DNA of 64,000 nucleotides from Symbiopectobacterium purcellii (GTDB taxonomy: Bacteria; Pseudomonadota; Gammaproteobacteria; Enterobacterales; Enterobacteriaceae). The stretch lies in the NCBI RefSeq assembly GCF_019797845.1, contig NZ_CP081864.1:2480001-2544000 (forward strand), given 5' to 3'. The position numbers and the translations under genes were made by a program. Below are positions 7,353 to 17,619 of the stretch, in pieces. Below the pieces are notes generated by a model. The model had not been told where the DNA came from, did not search any database, and saw only the letters and a list, made by a program, of their open reading frames with translations. How positions within the stretch are numbered: the stretch's first letter is position 1; every line of letters begins with the position of its first letter.

Positions 7353-9083
7353 GTGAATATTCAGGCTCTTCTTTCGGAACAAGTCAGCCAGGCATTGGTT
7401 GCAGCGGGTGCGCCCAACGGCACAGACCCGCAGGTGCGCCAGTCCGCCAAGGCTCAGTTTGGTGATTACCAGGCCAATGGTGTCATGGCGGCAGCGAAAA
7501 AACTTGGGCTTGCTCCGCGACAACTGGCAGAGACGGTAGTTAAGCATCTGGCATTGGAAGGCATTGTCGCTAAAACAGAGATTGCCGGTCCGGGGTTTAT
7601 CAACCTGTTTCTGGATCCGCAGTGGTTGGCACAACAAACCGAACGGGCTTTGAACGCACCCAAATTGGGTATCACACCTGTCACACAGCAAACCATCGTG
7701 GTTGACTATTCTGCGCCCAACGTTGCAAAAGAAATGCACGTCGGCCACCTGCGCTCCACCATTATTGGTGATGCTGCGGTACGCACGCTTGAATTTCTCG
7801 GACACAAGGTTATCCGCGCCAACCACGTGGGTGACTGGGGAACACAGTTCGGCATGTTGATCGCTCATCTGGAAGATGTGCAGAAAGACACCTCCGGCGA
7901 GTTGGTATTACCCGATCTGGAAGCCTTCTACCGTGAAGCGAAACTCCGTTACGATGAAGATGCCGCCTTTGCTGAACGCGCCCGCCATTACGTGGTGAAA
8001 TTACAGGGCGGCGACGTTTATTTCCGCGAACTGTGGAGCAAGCTGGTTGATGTCACCATGACGCAGAACCAGCTCACCTACGATCGTCTGAATGTCACCC
8101 TGACCAAAAAAGATGTAATGGGTGAAAGTCTCTATAACGCAATGCTGCCGGAGATTGTTGCCGATCTTAAGGCAAAAGGTCTGGCCGTTGAAAGTGAAGG
8201 GGCAACGGTGGTTTTCCTTGATGAGTTTAAAAACAAGGAAGGCGAACCGATGGGCGTCATCGTGCAAAAGAAAGATGGCGGCTATCTCTATACCACCACT
8301 GACATTGCCTGCGCCAAGTACCGGTATGAGACGCTGGGCGCCAATCGCGTTCTCTACTACATTGATTCCCGCCAGCACCAACATTTGATGCAAGCATGGA
8401 CTATCGTGCGCAAAGCGGGCTATGTACCCGAATCAGTATCACTGGAACATCATATGTTCGGCATGATGCTGGGCAAAGATGGCAAACCGTTTAAAACCCG
8501 CGCGGGCGGCACCATCAAGCTGGCAGATCTGTTAGACGAAGCCTATGAGCGTGCATTAACGCTGATCGCAGGTAAAAACCCCGATATGGACCAAGACGAG
8601 TTGCGTGAGTTGGCGCGCGTCGTCTCCATCGGAGCAGTGAAATACGCGGATCTATCCAAAAGTCGCACCACTGACTACGTGTTTGACTGGGATAACATGC
8701 TTGCGTTTGAAGGGAATACAGCTCCCTATATGCAATATGCCTACACGCGAGTTGCCTCGATTTTCAAACGCGCCAATCTTGATAAAGCCGCTCTGACACA
8801 GCCTGTCGTACTGAATGATGGGAAAGAAACGGCGCTGGCAACCCGCCTGATGCAGTTTGAAGAAACCATCACTACCGTGGCACGCGAAGGGACTCCGCAT
8901 GTGATGTGTGCCTACTTATACGATCTTGCAGGCTTATTCTCCAGTTTCTACGAGCATTGCCCGATTCTGAATGCCGACAGTGATGCTGTGCGTCAAAGCC
9001 GTCTGAAACTGGCCCTGTTAACCGCAGAAACGCTGAAACAAGGGTTAGGCACTCTGGGTATTGAAACCGTCGATAAAATGTAA
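7353..9083 (+). CDS. argS: Arginyl-tRNA synthetase
   Basis: 576 aa against 577 in E. coli. This cytosolic class I synthetase charges tRNA-Arg. Translation begins at GTG (7353-7355) after an AGGTATCCAG site, as in E. coli (MNIQALL). Residues 1-110 form the N-terminal Add1 domain. The HIGH-type signature is HVGH (129-132) within [16 protein letters not shown]. As usual for ArgRS, the canonical KMSK is missing, and the region reads [16 protein letters not shown]. The C-terminal anticodon-binding domain includes [16 protein letters not shown]. It is monocistronic and ends at a strong bidirectional terminator shared with murJ. No defects are seen. Confidence 0.97.
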   Translation: MNIQALLSEQVSQALVAAGAPNGTDPQVRQSAKAQFGDYQANGVMAAAKKLGLAPRQLAETVVKHLALEGIVAKTEIAGPGFINLFLDPQWLAQQTERALNAPKLGITPVTQQTIVVDYSAPNVAKEMHVGHLRSTIIGDAAVRTLEFLGHKVIRANHVGDWGTQFGMLIAHLEDVQKDTSGELVLPDLEAFYREAKLRYDEDAAFAERARHYVVKLQGGDVYFRELWSKLVDVTMTQNQLTYDRLNVTLTKKDVMGESLYNAMLPEIVADLKAKGLAVESEGATVVFLDEFKNKEGEPMGVIVQKKDGGYLYTTTDIACAKYRYETLGANRVLYYIDSRQHQHLMQAWTIVRKAGYVPESVSLEHHMFGMMLGKDGKPFKTRAGGTIKLADLLDEAYERALTLIAGKNPDMDQDELRELARVVSIGAVKYADLSKSRTTDYVFDWDNMLAFEGNTAPYMQYAYTRVASIFKRANLDKAALTQPVVLNDGKETALATRLMQFEETITTVAREGTPHVMCAYLYDLAGLFSSFYEHCPILNADSDAVRQSRLKLALLTAETLKQGLGTLGIETVDKM

Positions 9084-9101
9084 TCAACGGCGTCTTGTCA
9101 T

Positions 9102-9130
9102 AAAAACGGTGGCCTGAGCCACCGTTTTTT
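9102..9130. terminator. Bidirectional terminator between argS and murJ
   Basis: AAAAACGGTGGC and GCCACCGTTTTT (9102-9113 and 9118-9129) form a 12-bp stem with a CTGA loop, flanked by A and T runs. It serves argS on the plus strand and murJ on the minus strand. Confidence 0.9.
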
Positions 9131-9140
9131 ATGGGTTCTA

Positions 9141-10676
9141 TCACATACCGCGACGCGCAAAATCGCGCGGACGAAAGCCCAGCAGCGCAAGCATCACAAA
9201 GTAGGTGCTCGCCCCAGCCACCACCACCAGCATCAGGCGCGAAATCCGCACGGTCATGCCGCCAATGTCCCAGGCAGGCATCCACGCTAACAACGCAATC
9301 AATACCGCCGACATAGCCAGCACGGCAATAACCAGTTTGGTCAGAAACGCGCCCCACCCCGGACGTGGTTGGAAAAGCTGCTGTTTGCGCAACTGCCAAT
9401 AGAGCAGTCCGGCATTCAGGCAAGAGGCCAATCCAATGGAAAGTGCCAGCCCGGCATGCTGCAACGGACCGATAAAGATCAGGTTCATGACCTGCGTCAG
9501 CGCCAACGTCACCAACGCAATTTTCACCGGCGTTTTGATATCCTGTCGAGAATAGAACCCCGGAACCAACACTTTGACGACAATCAGTCCCATTAATCCG
9601 ATGGCGTAGGCAATCAACGCCCGCTGAGTCATCAATGCATCCAGCGCACTAAACTTGCCATACTGGAACAGTGCAACAATCAACGGCTTCGACAAAATCC
9701 CCAATGCCACTGCACTTGGCAACGCCAACAGAAAGCAGAGACGCAGCCCCCAATCCATCAGGTGCGAATAGGCCTCCTGATCGCCGCTGGCGACGCTTTT
9801 CGCCAGAGAAGGCAGCAAAATCGTGCCTAAAGCGACGCCCAGCACACCGGACGGAAACTCCATCAGTCGGTCAGCGTAGTACATCCAGGAGACCGCTCCT
9901 TCACTGAGAAAAGAGGCAAATATCGTGTTAATGATCAACGAGATTTGGCTCACTGATACGCCCAGAATCGCTGGAGCCATCAGTTTCATCACTCGCCCGA
10001 CGCCGGGGTGGCGCCATTTAAAGCGCGGCAAGACCAACATCCCTATCTTCTTGAGATGAGGCAGTTGGTAAACCAATTGCAGCACCCCGCCCAGCAGCAC
10101 CGCCCAAGCCAGCGCTAATACCGGCGGATCGAAATAGGGTGTAGCGAACAAAGCAAAACCGATCATGCTGATATTGAGAAAGGTCGGCGCAAACGCCGGA
10201 ACCGAGAAACGGTTCCATGTGTTTAATACCGACCCTACCATCGAGGTCAGCGATATCAGCAAAATATACGGGAAGGTGATGCGCAGCAGCGCCGATGTCA
10301 GTGCAAACCGATCGGGCGTGGCTGCAAAACCTGGCGCCGTTACCATGATAACCCAGGGTGCGGCGATCATCCCCGCTACGGTCACCAGCGCCAGGACCAG
10401 CGTCAACATGCCTGACACATAGGCAAGAAAGGTTCGCGTTGCTTCATCCCCTTGCTGGCTTTTGTATTCAGCCAATATCGGAACAAATGCCTGCGAGAAG
10501 GCCCCCTCTGCAAAAACACGGCGCAGCAAATTCGGCAGTTTAAAGGCGACGAAGAAGGCGTCTGTCGCCACGCCGGCACCAAATACCCGTGCGACAATGG
10601 CATCGCGGATAAAGCCCAAAATGCGCGATAGCATGGTCATTGAACTGACCGCAGCCAATGATTTTAATAAGTTCAT
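9141..10676 (-). CDS. murJ: Lipid II flippase MurJ (MviN)
   Basis: 511 aa from [10 protein letters not shown], exactly the E. coli length. A TTG three codons upstream is less likely. This inner-membrane MOP-superfamily transporter moves lipid II to the periplasm for peptidoglycan synthesis and is essential in E. coli. The central-cavity arginines are present at R18, R24 and R52, and another sits in [10 protein letters not shown]. The [15 protein letters not shown] segment is typical. Fourteen membrane helices are expected. It ends at the terminator shared with argS. It lies 115 bp downstream of mviM on the same strand, as in E. coli. Confidence 0.96.
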   Translation of the reverse strand: MNLLKSLAAVSSMTMLSRILGFIRDAIVARVFGAGVATDAFFVAFKLPNLLRRVFAEGAFSQAFVPILAEYKSQQGDEATRTFLAYVSGMLTLVLALVTVAGMIAAPWVIMVTAPGFAATPDRFALTSALLRITFPYILLISLTSMVGSVLNTWNRFSVPAFAPTFLNISMIGFALFATPYFDPPVLALAWAVLLGGVLQLVYQLPHLKKIGMLVLPRFKWRHPGVGRVMKLMAPAILGVSVSQISLIINTIFASFLSEGAVSWMYYADRLMEFPSGVLGVALGTILLPSLAKSVASGDQEAYSHLMDWGLRLCFLLALPSAVALGILSKPLIVALFQYGKFSALDALMTQRALIAYAIGLMGLIVVKVLVPGFYSRQDIKTPVKIALVTLALTQVMNLIFIGPLQHAGLALSIGLASCLNAGLLYWQLRKQQLFQPRPGWGAFLTKLVIAVLAMSAVLIALLAWMPAWDIGGMTVRISRLMLVVVAGASTYFVMLALLGFRPRDFARRGM

Positions 10677-10790
10677 CCGATTCAATTCTGTTGTGTCGAG
10701 AGTTACGGCGGAACGCAGCCCGCCGGGCGTGGCGACAGTCTACGCATCAGGGGCGGAATAGCCACCCTTGATGAGAGATCACTGAGAAAT

Positions 10791-11726
10791 TCAGCATGAT
10801 GTGAGCAGTGATTCAACCACTCGCTGCGCCAGAATCGCCTGTTCGCCTGATGTTTTGGGTTGAATATCTCTCTCCAGCGCGTCAACGAAATGGTGAACCG
10901 CCCCCACAAAACCGCGCTGTTCCAAAATATTTTGCCAGGACGGTGCTGGGGATCGCGTGATAATGCCACCGCATTCCTGCCAGCAGTCGCTGAGATTATC
11001 GACGTGGTGAATGGCGCCCTGTCCGATCATCTGGACCGATTCGCGCTGACTGCCCGTGCACCGATGCATGCTGGTGACAACCTGACAGGTTGGAGAACTA
11101 AACAGATGTTCAGCAAAAACAAGCTGTCCCGCTGTATTGTTGCGAACGACACCACCTTGCAACGTCGCGCCCTCACCCGCCAGCCACAATGCCGTGTCAA
11201 CCACGTGCAGGTAATCATCCAACAGGGTGAAGCGCGCCGGTTGCGGACCCACGTTATCCGCCCGGTGTTTTTCCACCCGAACCGAATCCGGATGCAGTAA
11301 CGCTGATTTCAGCGAGAGATAACCCGGGGCGAAGCGGCGGTTAAATCCGACCATCACGGTTTTTCCCTGCCGCTCGGCTAACGCTAACAGCGCTTCAGCC
11401 TGCGGCAGCGTTTCCGCCAACGGTTTATCGACATACACATGAATGCCAAGATGCAGTAACGTACTGATAACCTCGTAGTGGCTGGCGGTGCTGCTGTGTA
11501 CCATCACGGCATCACATACGCTCGCCAGTGCCTCCAGTGACGAATAACCTGACAGGCGATATTGCTGGCAAAGCGTGCGCATTTTTTGCTGATCCGGTGA
11601 AAAAACACCGGCAAACGTCCAGTGTGTTTCCTGGCTCAGTACCGGCAGATAGGCCTTTTGCGCAATCGAACCAAGCCCAACCATGCCGATGCGGATCCGC
11701 CCTGCATCCGTTTTCGCTGTATTCAT
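10791..11726 (-). CDS. mviM: Gfo/Idh/MocA-family oxidoreductase MviM (YceM)
   Basis: 311 aa. The N-terminal Rossmann fold carries GMVGLGSIAQKAYL and VDKPLAET, the usual NAD(P)-binding and catalytic-region signatures. The C-terminal half is the alpha/beta substrate domain (TLLDDYLHVVDTALWL). It aligns along its length with E. coli YceM, a putative dehydrogenase with no assigned substrate. The gene sits between yceH and murJ, 41 bp after yceH, in the conserved rimJ-yceH-mviM-murJ series and probably cotranscribed. A role in envelope metabolism is only suggested by its neighbour. Confidence 0.9.
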   Translation of the reverse strand: MNTAKTDAGRIRIGMVGLGSIAQKAYLPVLSQETHWTFAGVFSPDQQKMRTLCQQYRLSGYSSLEALASVCDAVMVHSSTASHYEVISTLLHLGIHVYVDKPLAETLPQAEALLALAERQGKTVMVGFNRRFAPGYLSLKSALLHPDSVRVEKHRADNVGPQPARFTLLDDYLHVVDTALWLAGEGATLQGGVVRNNTAGQLVFAEHLFSSPTCQVVTSMHRCTGSQRESVQMIGQGAIHHVDNLSDCWQECGGIITRSPAPSWQNILEQRGFVGAVHHFVDALERDIQPKTSGEQAILAQRVVESLLTSC

Positions 11727-11767
11727 TGTGTCACCTTCAGTCAGAGGGCACTGCCCCCGGGCAATAC

Positions 11768-12421
11768 TCAGGATCGCTGCGACAGCAAGTGCGCCAATTG
11801 CTGCTTCAATTCGTCCACATCCTGCTCCAACACACGCACACGCTGTGCGAGATCCGGCATGGCAGCGTCCATGGGTTCTTGCGCACTGTCAGTGGCAGTT
11901 ACAACGGCGTTATCATCGCCAAACAGGTGCATAAAACGGTGCTCCCGCTTACCTGGCTCACGCGCCAAACGCACCACAAAGGGGCCATCCTCCCGCGTTT
12001 GTAGCAGTGTCAGCGTCTGCTCAACGTCATCGACATCCGCAAAGTCATGTAAGCGCGCCGCTCGAGTGCGCAATTCACCCGGCGTTTGCGCACCGCGCAG
12101 CAACAGCGTCGTAACCAACGCCACTTCTGCGGAGGAGAACTTCAGATCGCCGAACTCTGAGTTGCAAAATCGGTGCTCATACTTCATCACGCGATTACCA
12201 AAGCCACTGAGGGTTCTGACAACGTGCTTTTTAACCAACACATCGAGCGTTTGTTGAACCTCACTCTCACTGAGTTCCAATACCGGCTCGCGGTTGGTTT
12301 TCTGATTACAGGCTGTTACCACGCCATTCAACGACATGGGGTACGGTTCTGGCGTAGTGACCTGTTTTTCCAATAAACAACCCACTACACGCAACGCTTT
12401 GGCATCAAACTGATATTTCAT
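11768..12421 (-). CDS. yceH: YceH family protein (DUF480)
   Basis: 217 aa from [12 protein letters not shown]. The ATG at 12419-12421 follows AGGAG at a 9-nt spacing, which favours it over an in-frame start 10 codons upstream. The sequence matches E. coli YceH ([54 protein letters not shown]). The family folds as two winged-helix domains with a C-terminal coiled coil. The last 40 residues here ([16 protein letters not shown]) fit a coiled coil. The role is unknown. It starts 11 bp after the rimJ stop, so it is probably cotranscribed. Confidence 0.9.
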   Translation of the reverse strand: MKYQFDAKALRVVGCLLEKQVTTPEPYPMSLNGVVTACNQKTNREPVLELSESEVQQTLDVLVKKHVVRTLSGFGNRVMKYEHRFCNSEFGDLKFSSAEVALVTTLLLRGAQTPGELRTRAARLHDFADVDDVEQTLTLLQTREDGPFVVRLAREPGKREHRFMHLFGDDNAVVTATDSAQEPMDAAMPDLAQRVRVLEQDVDELKQQLAHLLSQRS

Positions 12422-12432
12422 TCTCTGGGCTC

Positions 12433-13017
12433 CTATCGCTGAGGCGTCCACTGTTCATTCGTCAAGGCAGTCAGTACGTGATCCTGCCAGGTGCCATCGA
12501 TTAACAAGTATTTTTTAGCATAGCCTTCACGTTCAAAGCCCAATCGCGTCAGCAGATTACCGCTGCGCTGATTGTGCGGCATGTAGTTGGCCATGATACG
12601 GTGCATATGCTGTTGGCGCTGCATATAGCGCAGCGCAGGCTGTAATGCTTCATACATCATGCCCTGCCCCTGCCATTTCTCGCCGAGCGAATAGCCCAGA
12701 TAGCACGCATGGAAGGAACCACGCAGGACGTTACTGAAATTGGCAACACCCCGCACCTCATTTTCATTCGGGTCGAGCAGCAAGAAGTAATAAGCAGCCC
12801 CTTGCTTATGCATGTCATTGATCACACTAAGCCGCGCTTGCCAGCCGGAAGGATAACAATGGCTGGCATCGCGCACCGGCTCCCAGGGTTTTAAAAAATC
12901 ACGATTCTCCGCATAGTATTCCGCCAGACGCCAGGCATCACGTTCGTGGGCTAAACGCACGACCAGCCTGTCTGTAGTCATATATCCCCGTGCCGGGGTT
13001 GAACGATAGCCAAACAT
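12433..13017 (-). CDS. rimJ: Ribosomal protein S5 N-alanine acetyltransferase RimJ
   Basis: 194 aa, the same as E. coli. GNAT-fold acetyltransferase that modifies the N-terminal alanine of ribosomal protein S5 in the cytosol. Highly conserved segments include [26 protein letters not shown], split here as TTDRLVVRL and [13 protein letters not shown], then [19 protein letters not shown], and the acetyl-CoA loop region [27 protein letters not shown] closes the core. It is the first gene of a minus-strand group with yceH, mviM and murJ, divergent from mdtH across 353 bp. Confidence 0.95.
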   Translation of the reverse strand: MFGYRSTPARGYMTTDRLVVRLAHERDAWRLAEYYAENRDFLKPWEPVRDASHCYPSGWQARLSVINDMHKQGAAYYFLLLDPNENEVRGVANFSNVLRGSFHACYLGYSLGEKWQGQGMMYEALQPALRYMQRQQHMHRIMANYMPHNQRSGNLLTRLGFEREGYAKKYLLIDGTWQDHVLTALTNEQWTPQR

Positions 13018-13370
13018 CTCTGCCTCGTTTTTGCGTTGTTCGATAAGAAAAATTTATCGCGATAATTTGCAGTACAGGTTTAACTGGGAAAAAACGTCTT
13101 CCCAACAGGGAACCACACCCCTAACCACAAAAAACGTCGATACTTCCTACTATAACCGCATCAATTCTCTGGCGTAAAACCTCCTGCGGTGACTTATTGC
13201 GCAATTACTACAATATTGCCGCTCTTTGGCTAAAAAAAAACCATTCAAACTGCCCCCACTGAAATTGAGGACGATAAAAAAATATTGTTCTGTAAAGACT
13301 ATCCTGCCATTTGATTAGGGTACAAAATAGACGTGTTGTAACTCTTTCTTTTTTTCTCTTGTGGTGAAAC
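13018..13370. other. Divergent intergenic region between rimJ and mdtH
   Basis: 353 bp, AT-rich, no coding sequence supported. It must hold promoters for both flanking genes. The mdtH side is very T-rich (TCTTTCTTTTTTTCTCTTGTGG just before the ATG, in two pieces) with a weak ribosome site. An inverted GGGAA...TTCCC lies near 13086-13106. No clear named operator was identified. Confidence 0.4.
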
Positions 13371-14576
13371 ATGCCTCTGATGTCACAAGCTCGGAGTCTC
13401 GGCAAATATTTCCTTTTATTAGATAATATGCTGGTGGTTCTGGGGTTTTTTGTAGTATTCCCGCTTATTTCCATACGCTTTGTTGACGACTTGGGTTGGG
13501 CGGCCTTGCTGGTGGGCATCGCTCTCGGATTACGTCAGTTTATTCAACAGGGATTAGGGGTTTTTGGCGGTGCCATTGCCGACAAGTTTGGTGCGAAACC
13601 GATGATCATCACCGGTATGTTGTTGCGTGCCGCCGGTTTTGTATTTATGGCTATCGCCACCGAACCTTGGCTGCTTTGGCTCTCCTGCGCGCTGTCTGGC
13701 CTTGGCGGCACACTGTTCGATCCTCCGCGCACCGCACTGGTGGTAAAGCTGGTTCGTCCACAGGAACGCGGGCGCTTTTACTCATTGCTGATGATGCAAG
13801 ACAGTGCCGGGGCAGTTATCGGTGCGCTGATTGGCAGTTGGCTGCTGCAATATGACTTTACCGTTGTGTGCTGGGGCGGCGCTGTGCTGTTCGTGCTGGC
13901 GGCGGCCTTAAACGCCTGGCTGTTACCCGCCTATCGCATCTCGACCGTGCGTACGCCGATTTCAGAAGGCCTGCTGCGCGTCATTCGCGATCGACGCTTC
14001 CTGATTTATGTCCTGACGTTGACCGGCTACTACATGCTCGGCGTGCAAGTTCTGTTAATGCTCCCGATCATGGTCAATCAGATTGCGGGTACCCCTTCGG
14101 CAGTGAAATGGATGTATGCCATTGAAGCCACGCTATCGCTCAGTTTGCTCTATCCCATTGCACGCTGGAGTGAAAAACGCTTCCGTCTGGAACAGCGTCT
14201 GATGGCAGGGTTATTTATCATGACGCTCAGTCTGTTTCCCATCGGCATGACAACCACACTGCCGACGCTACTGATGCTTATCAGCCTGTTTTACATGGGA
14301 TCAATTATCGCAGAGCCTGCCCGTGAAACATTAAGCGCGTCATTGGCTGATGCGCGTGCGCGCGGCAGTTACATGGGATTCAGCCGTCTGGGACTGGCAC
14401 TGGGCGGCGCGCTGGGTTATAGCGGCGGCGGTTGGTTGTTTGATACCGGGCATCGGCTGCATATGCCCGAACTGCCGTGGTTTATGTTAGGCATTATCGG
14501 TTTACTCACCCTGGCGACCCTGTATTGGCAGTTCAATCTGCGCAAGATAGCGCCGGCGATGCTGGGAGAGCATTAA
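13371..14576 (+). CDS. mdtH: Major facilitator multidrug transporter MdtH
   Basis: 401 aa against 402 in E. coli. Twelve-helix MFS inner-membrane proton antiporter. It shows the loop 2-3 signature [14 protein letters not shown], the opening [14 protein letters not shown], and [15 protein letters not shown]. In E. coli it confers modest fluoroquinolone resistance when overexpressed. ATG at 13371 comes after a poor GGTG site. It is divergent from rimJ, as in E. coli. The glutaredoxin gene grxB, found between mdtH and yceB in E. coli, is absent here. Confidence 0.93.
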   Translation: MPLMSQARSLGKYFLLLDNMLVVLGFFVVFPLISIRFVDDLGWAALLVGIALGLRQFIQQGLGVFGGAIADKFGAKPMIITGMLLRAAGFVFMAIATEPWLLWLSCALSGLGGTLFDPPRTALVVKLVRPQERGRFYSLLMMQDSAGAVIGALIGSWLLQYDFTVVCWGGAVLFVLAAALNAWLLPAYRISTVRTPISEGLLRVIRDRRFLIYVLTLTGYYMLGVQVLLMLPIMVNQIAGTPSAVKWMYAIEATLSLSLLYPIARWSEKRFRLEQRLMAGLFIMTLSLFPIGMTTTLPTLLMLISLFYMGSIIAEPARETLSASLADARARGSYMGFSRLGLALGGALGYSGGGWLFDTGHRLHMPELPWFMLGIIGLLTLATLYWQFNLRKIAPAMLGEH

Positions 14577-14754
14577 GGTTAACGCTGGCTGTCAATTTCT
14601 ATGCTTTCAGCGCTATCTGATAGTTAACCTGGGGCTAATCAGGCAGTGTATCTCTGCGTCCGTTAGCCCCGCAGATTTTCTGCTATGCTCAGGGCACCCT
14701 TTCTATCGCTAAACCGCCATACTTTAGAAACACAGCACGTGCAGAGGAACATCA

Positions 14755-15321
14755 ATGAAAAAATCAGGGATAGCCGCCATTGCCGCAGTGGCGCTGACGT
14801 TACTTGTTAGTGGCTGCGATCGGCTCACGCAATATTCGCTTAGCGAGCAAGATGTAAACCGTTATCTGCAAAAACACAATGATTTTAAAAAACAGATCGG
14901 CATTCCAGGCGTGGTTGATGCCACCATTGTGTTGAACGATCTCAGCAGCCAGATAGGGCGTGCCGAACCGGGCAAGGTCACGCTGTCTGGTCATGCCAAG
15001 GTGGATATCAGTTCGCTACTGGGTGCCCAGTCAGCGGATGCCGTGCTCACGCTGAAAGCACAACCGGTGTTTGATAAAGCGAACAGCGCCATTTACCTCA
15101 AAGAGATGGAGCTGGTGGATTATCAGGTGACGCCGGAGAAGATGGATACCGTGTTCAAAACGCTGACGCCCTATTTAAATCAGGCATTGAAGAACTATTT
15201 TGACCAGAAACCAGCCTATGTGCTGAGTGATGAAAATAGTAAAACCGAAGCCTTAGCCAAAAAACTGGCAAAAGGCATTGAGGTAAAACCCGGTCAAATT
15301 GCCATTCAGTTGACTTATTGA
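14755..15321 (+). CDS. yceB: YceB lipoprotein (DUF1439)
   Basis: 188 aa. A short signal peptide ends in the lipobox LVSGC with lipidated Cys21. The mature protein begins Cys-Asp. Asp at +2 is the classical inner-membrane retention signal in enterobacteria, whereas E. coli YceB, as I recall it, has Asn there. The body (YLQKHNDF, IGIPGVVDA, LSSQIGRAEPGKVTLSG, LAKGIEVKPGQIA) matches the DUF1439 family throughout. Function is not firmly known. The gene is 178 bp after mdtH on the same strand and is followed at once by a composite intergenic repeat. Confidence 0.92.
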   Translation: MKKSGIAAIAAVALTLLVSGCDRLTQYSLSEQDVNRYLQKHNDFKKQIGIPGVVDATIVLNDLSSQIGRAEPGKVTLSGHAKVDISSLLGAQSADAVLTLKAQPVFDKANSAIYLKEMELVDYQVTPEKMDTVFKTLTPYLNQALKNYFDQKPAYVLSDENSKTEALAKKLAKGIEVKPGQIAIQLTY

Positions 15322-15326
15322 ACTTT

Positions 15327-15474
15327 TATACCCTAAATAATTCTAGTTGCAGGACAAAACGTTAACGTTTTGAACAGCGCTTGCGCTGGCCCTTTAGAAC
15401 GAGGCTCATTTATGAGTCTCGTAACGCGGCAAGTGAGTGAATCCCGATGAGCTTACACAAGTAAGTGATTCGGG
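15327..15474. repeat. Intergenic repeat copy 2, expanded with extra hairpins
   Basis: Starts TATACCCTAAATAATTCTAG like the 127-bp element, but after GCAGG it carries about 70 bp of new sequence made of three stem-loops: AAAACGTTAACGTTTT, CAGCGCTTGCGCTG, and CGAGGCTCAT with ATGAGTCTCG. The standard GCGGCAAG...GTGATTCGGGTGA part follows, and then the usual GGGTATA end is missing. Confidence 0.7.
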
Positions 15475-15551
15475 TGACAAATCTGCCGGGAGCTGATTTG
15501 AACGCCGTGTGCGGCGGCCTCGTAAGAGGAGAGGCCCAGCGCGATATGATG

Positions 15552-15586
15552 GGTCTATCAGGGCGGGTTCACCGCCCTGATAGACC
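15552..15586. terminator. Perfect 15-bp stem-loop just past the ycdY stop
   Basis: GGTCTATCAGGGCGG (15552-15566) and CCGCCCTGATAGACC (15572-15586) with a 5-nt loop, 3 bp beyond ycdY. There is no T run on either strand, so it may stabilise the ycdY mRNA 3' end or be a repetitive palindrome rather than a classical terminator. Confidence 0.5.
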
Positions 15587-15589
15587 GAT

Positions 15590-16171
15590 TCACGCGTCTG
15601 GACTCTCCTGCACGTCCTCACCGTCCTCCTCTTCAACCAAGTCTTCTCGTAATGCCTCCAGCGCCTCGCGTGTTAGCAGTGCCAGCGTGCGATAAAATGC
15701 CGTGGTGGCGTGACTTTCGACTTTGCCAAGAAACCGATCGCTCCACGGCAGCAGAAACTCGTCAAACAGGGCCAACTGCGCGGCATTTTCATCTTCGCCA
15801 GCCTGATCTTCAAGCCATGAAGCGGCCAGCAACAACGCGCCAAAATGGTCAACGGCGCCCTCTTTGAGCGGCATGCCGCGCTGTTGAAGAAAAACGCGAA
15901 CAGCGTCTTCTGTCTCATTCTCGACGTAGGAAGAGCGCCAGGGGGAAACTGCACCGCCTTGTTCAATAAACAGCGCGTGGTAATCGGCAGTTATTGCTTT
16001 GATATCAACGCCCTGCTGCATGCGCTCCAACAAAGCATCCTGATTAAGCGGCCAATTCGGCTTAAGTTTACCCTGCTCAATCATCGTCAATAACGGGGTC
16101 ACCACGGTGTCGTCAGGAGCCCGATTAAACAGCGTACCGAGCAGCCGGCATACCAGTGAGAATTCGTTCAT
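15590..16171 (-). CDS. ycdY: YcdY, TorD/DmsD-family chaperone
   Basis: 193 aa from MNEFSLVCRL, about 10 longer than E. coli YcdY because of an acidic tail (EDLVEEEDGEDVQESP). The all-helical TorD/DmsD family proteins are redox-enzyme maturation chaperones. YcdY is reported to assist the zinc enzyme YcdX, encoded immediately upstream here. Signatures include LLLAASWLEDQAGEDE, LPWSDRFLGKVESHA and DYHALFI. The start at 16171 follows AGGT at 7 nt and agrees with E. coli; an in-frame ATG 14 codons upstream is rejected. ycdX ends 49 bp upstream, so the two are likely an operon. Confidence 0.92.
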   Translation of the reverse strand: MNEFSLVCRLLGTLFNRAPDDTVVTPLLTMIEQGKLKPNWPLNQDALLERMQQGVDIKAITADYHALFIEQGGAVSPWRSSYVENETEDAVRVFLQQRGMPLKEGAVDHFGALLLAASWLEDQAGEDENAAQLALFDEFLLPWSDRFLGKVESHATTAFYRTLALLTREALEALREDLVEEEDGEDVQESPDA

Positions 16172-16220
16172 GTCATACCTGTTGTTATTATGGTGATTAA
16201 GTGACAACGTCACTAATAAA

Positions 16221-16958
16221 TTACAAAGCCGCCAGTTCTGCTATCGCAGGGCGGCCACGTTGTTCCAGAAAATCTAAAACGCGTCGAGGACTCACATTGA
16301 GTATACGCTCTTGCGGAAAATCAATTTCCTGCACAATACGTTCGCAGTGGGTAAAATCGCCCAACGTAAATGCAATATGGGAATCAGAGCCAAGCGCCAG
16401 CCTTCCGCCTGCCTCGCGAACCGCCTCAGCAATAGCGCGACAGTTGGGTCCACTGCCTTTGCGTGAATGCATAAACGACGAGTTATTCAATTCAAGCGCG
16501 ACGTCATAATGCGCTGCGGCTTGCGCCACGGCGGCAATATCAATCGGATATTTGGGATTGCCGGGATGGCTGATGATATGCACATTGCCACTGGCCATGG
16601 TGGCAATCAGCGCCTCGGTGTGCGTCACAAGATCCTGCGGTGGCAGTACGGGTTCATGAAAACCGGCAATGACCAGGTCCATTTGCTCCAGCATGATCCC
16701 GGTACAGTCGATATCCCCCTGACGGTTTTTGATATTGGATTCAATACCACGCAGGATGCCGACACCATCCACCAACCGCGGCCACACGCGCATATTCATA
16801 AAGTGCCAATAGTGTGGTGCATCAGCCATGTCAGGACCATGATCGGTAATGGCAAACAGGCGGATGTTCTTGCGTTTAGCCTCTGCGATATAGTCATGCA
16901 GGGTGCTGTAGGCGTGAGTACTGGCGACGGTATGCATATGTAAATCGACGGGATACAT
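16221..16958 (-). CDS. ycdX: PHP-domain zinc phosphatase YcdX
   Basis: 245 aa, as in E. coli. The PHP fold carries a trinuclear zinc site: HMHT (residues 7-10, in [10 protein letters not shown]), [13 protein letters not shown]-type [17 protein letters not shown] and LGSDSHIAF supply the His/Asp/Glu ligands. It is a cytosolic phosphatase, linked in E. coli to swarming. It lies directly upstream of its proposed chaperone ycdY. Start at 16958 gives [10 protein letters not shown], matching the family. On its other side is the divergent tRNA-Ser gene. Confidence 0.94.
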   Translation of the reverse strand: MYPVDLHMHTVASTHAYSTLHDYIAEAKRKNIRLFAITDHGPDMADAPHYWHFMNMRVWPRLVDGVGILRGIESNIKNRQGDIDCTGIMLEQMDLVIAGFHEPVLPPQDLVTHTEALIATMASGNVHIISHPGNPKYPIDIAAVAQAAAHYDVALELNNSSFMHSRKGSGPNCRAIAEAVREAGGRLALGSDSHIAFTLGDFTHCERIVQEIDFPQERILNVSPRRVLDFLEQRGRPAIAELAAL

Positions 16959-17206
16959 GGTCTCTCCTGGCTAGGTATTTCACCGTCAGCATACCATTTC
17001 TCGCCGGCACTGGCAGCCTGCGCCGCAGCTATAACGAAAATTTAACACATGCATCGCACCCTATTTAAACTAAAATAGGTCAGTAAATCAGCAAATTGCA
17101 TTAAGTTTGGCTAAACGCGCATTTTGTCGCACAAACTCATTGACGCTGCCGGGCAATTTACCTACATTAGCGCCCGTCACCACAGCATGCTGATGGCTGA
17201 CAATCC

Positions 17207-17296
17207 GGTGAGGTGTCTGAGTGGCTGAAGGAGCACGCCTGGAAAGTGTGTATACGTGAAAACGTATCGAGTGTTCGAACCCCTCTCTCACCGCCA
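17207..17296 (+). tRNA. tRNA-Ser (GGA), CCA encoded, with a mismatch in the T-stem
   Basis: 90 nt with CCA. Acceptor GGTGAGG pairs with TCTCACC. The anticodon loop CTGGAAA gives anticodon GGA (reads UCC/UCU). A long class II variable arm (ATACG...CGTAT) identifies serine. The T-arm is GAGTG-TTCGAAC-CCCTC: four pairs form, but the fourth position is T against C (52:62). E. coli and a restored G would give a full stem. All invariant loop bases are present. A strong terminator follows. Such tRNA-Ser genes are common island attachment sites, and unfamiliar genes do follow, but no integrase or duplicated 3' end was seen. Confidence 0.95.
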
Positions 17297-17305
17297 AATT
17301 TAATG

Positions 17306-17337
17306 TAAAAAACCCCATGAATTTAATGGGGTTTTTT
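17306..17337 (+). terminator. Terminator of tRNA-Ser
   Basis: AAAACCCCAT pairs with ATGGGGTTTT across a short AT-rich loop, followed by a T run. Confidence 0.9.
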
Positions 17338-17619
17338 CATTTCAAAAGAAGCGAAAGGCCCGTGTCACGATGCGCTGTCACTTGTGTGCCGAACTGCCTG
17401 CTGAAAAACCGAAACAGGAACCACTGCACCTGCATTCCGTTTCCTCAATCCCATATGGTCAGCCCGATGATGTGTCATCAGCGCCCGCCTGCAACTATAT
17501 TCATGGTGATAACACATTGGTATAGTTGAAAAAATCATGAATCAACGCCTAAATGACTGTGATAATATCGATTACTCGTTTCACTCATTCAACCGGATGC
17601 AGGTATCGTCGATTGAGCT
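17338..17619. other. Intergenic stretch after tRNA-Ser, no gene seen
   Basis: About 280 bp. No reading frame is supported by a ribosome site or similarity. It lies between the tRNA terminator and the hairpin-rich segment and is probably debris of past insertions at the tRNA locus. Confidence 0.35.
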
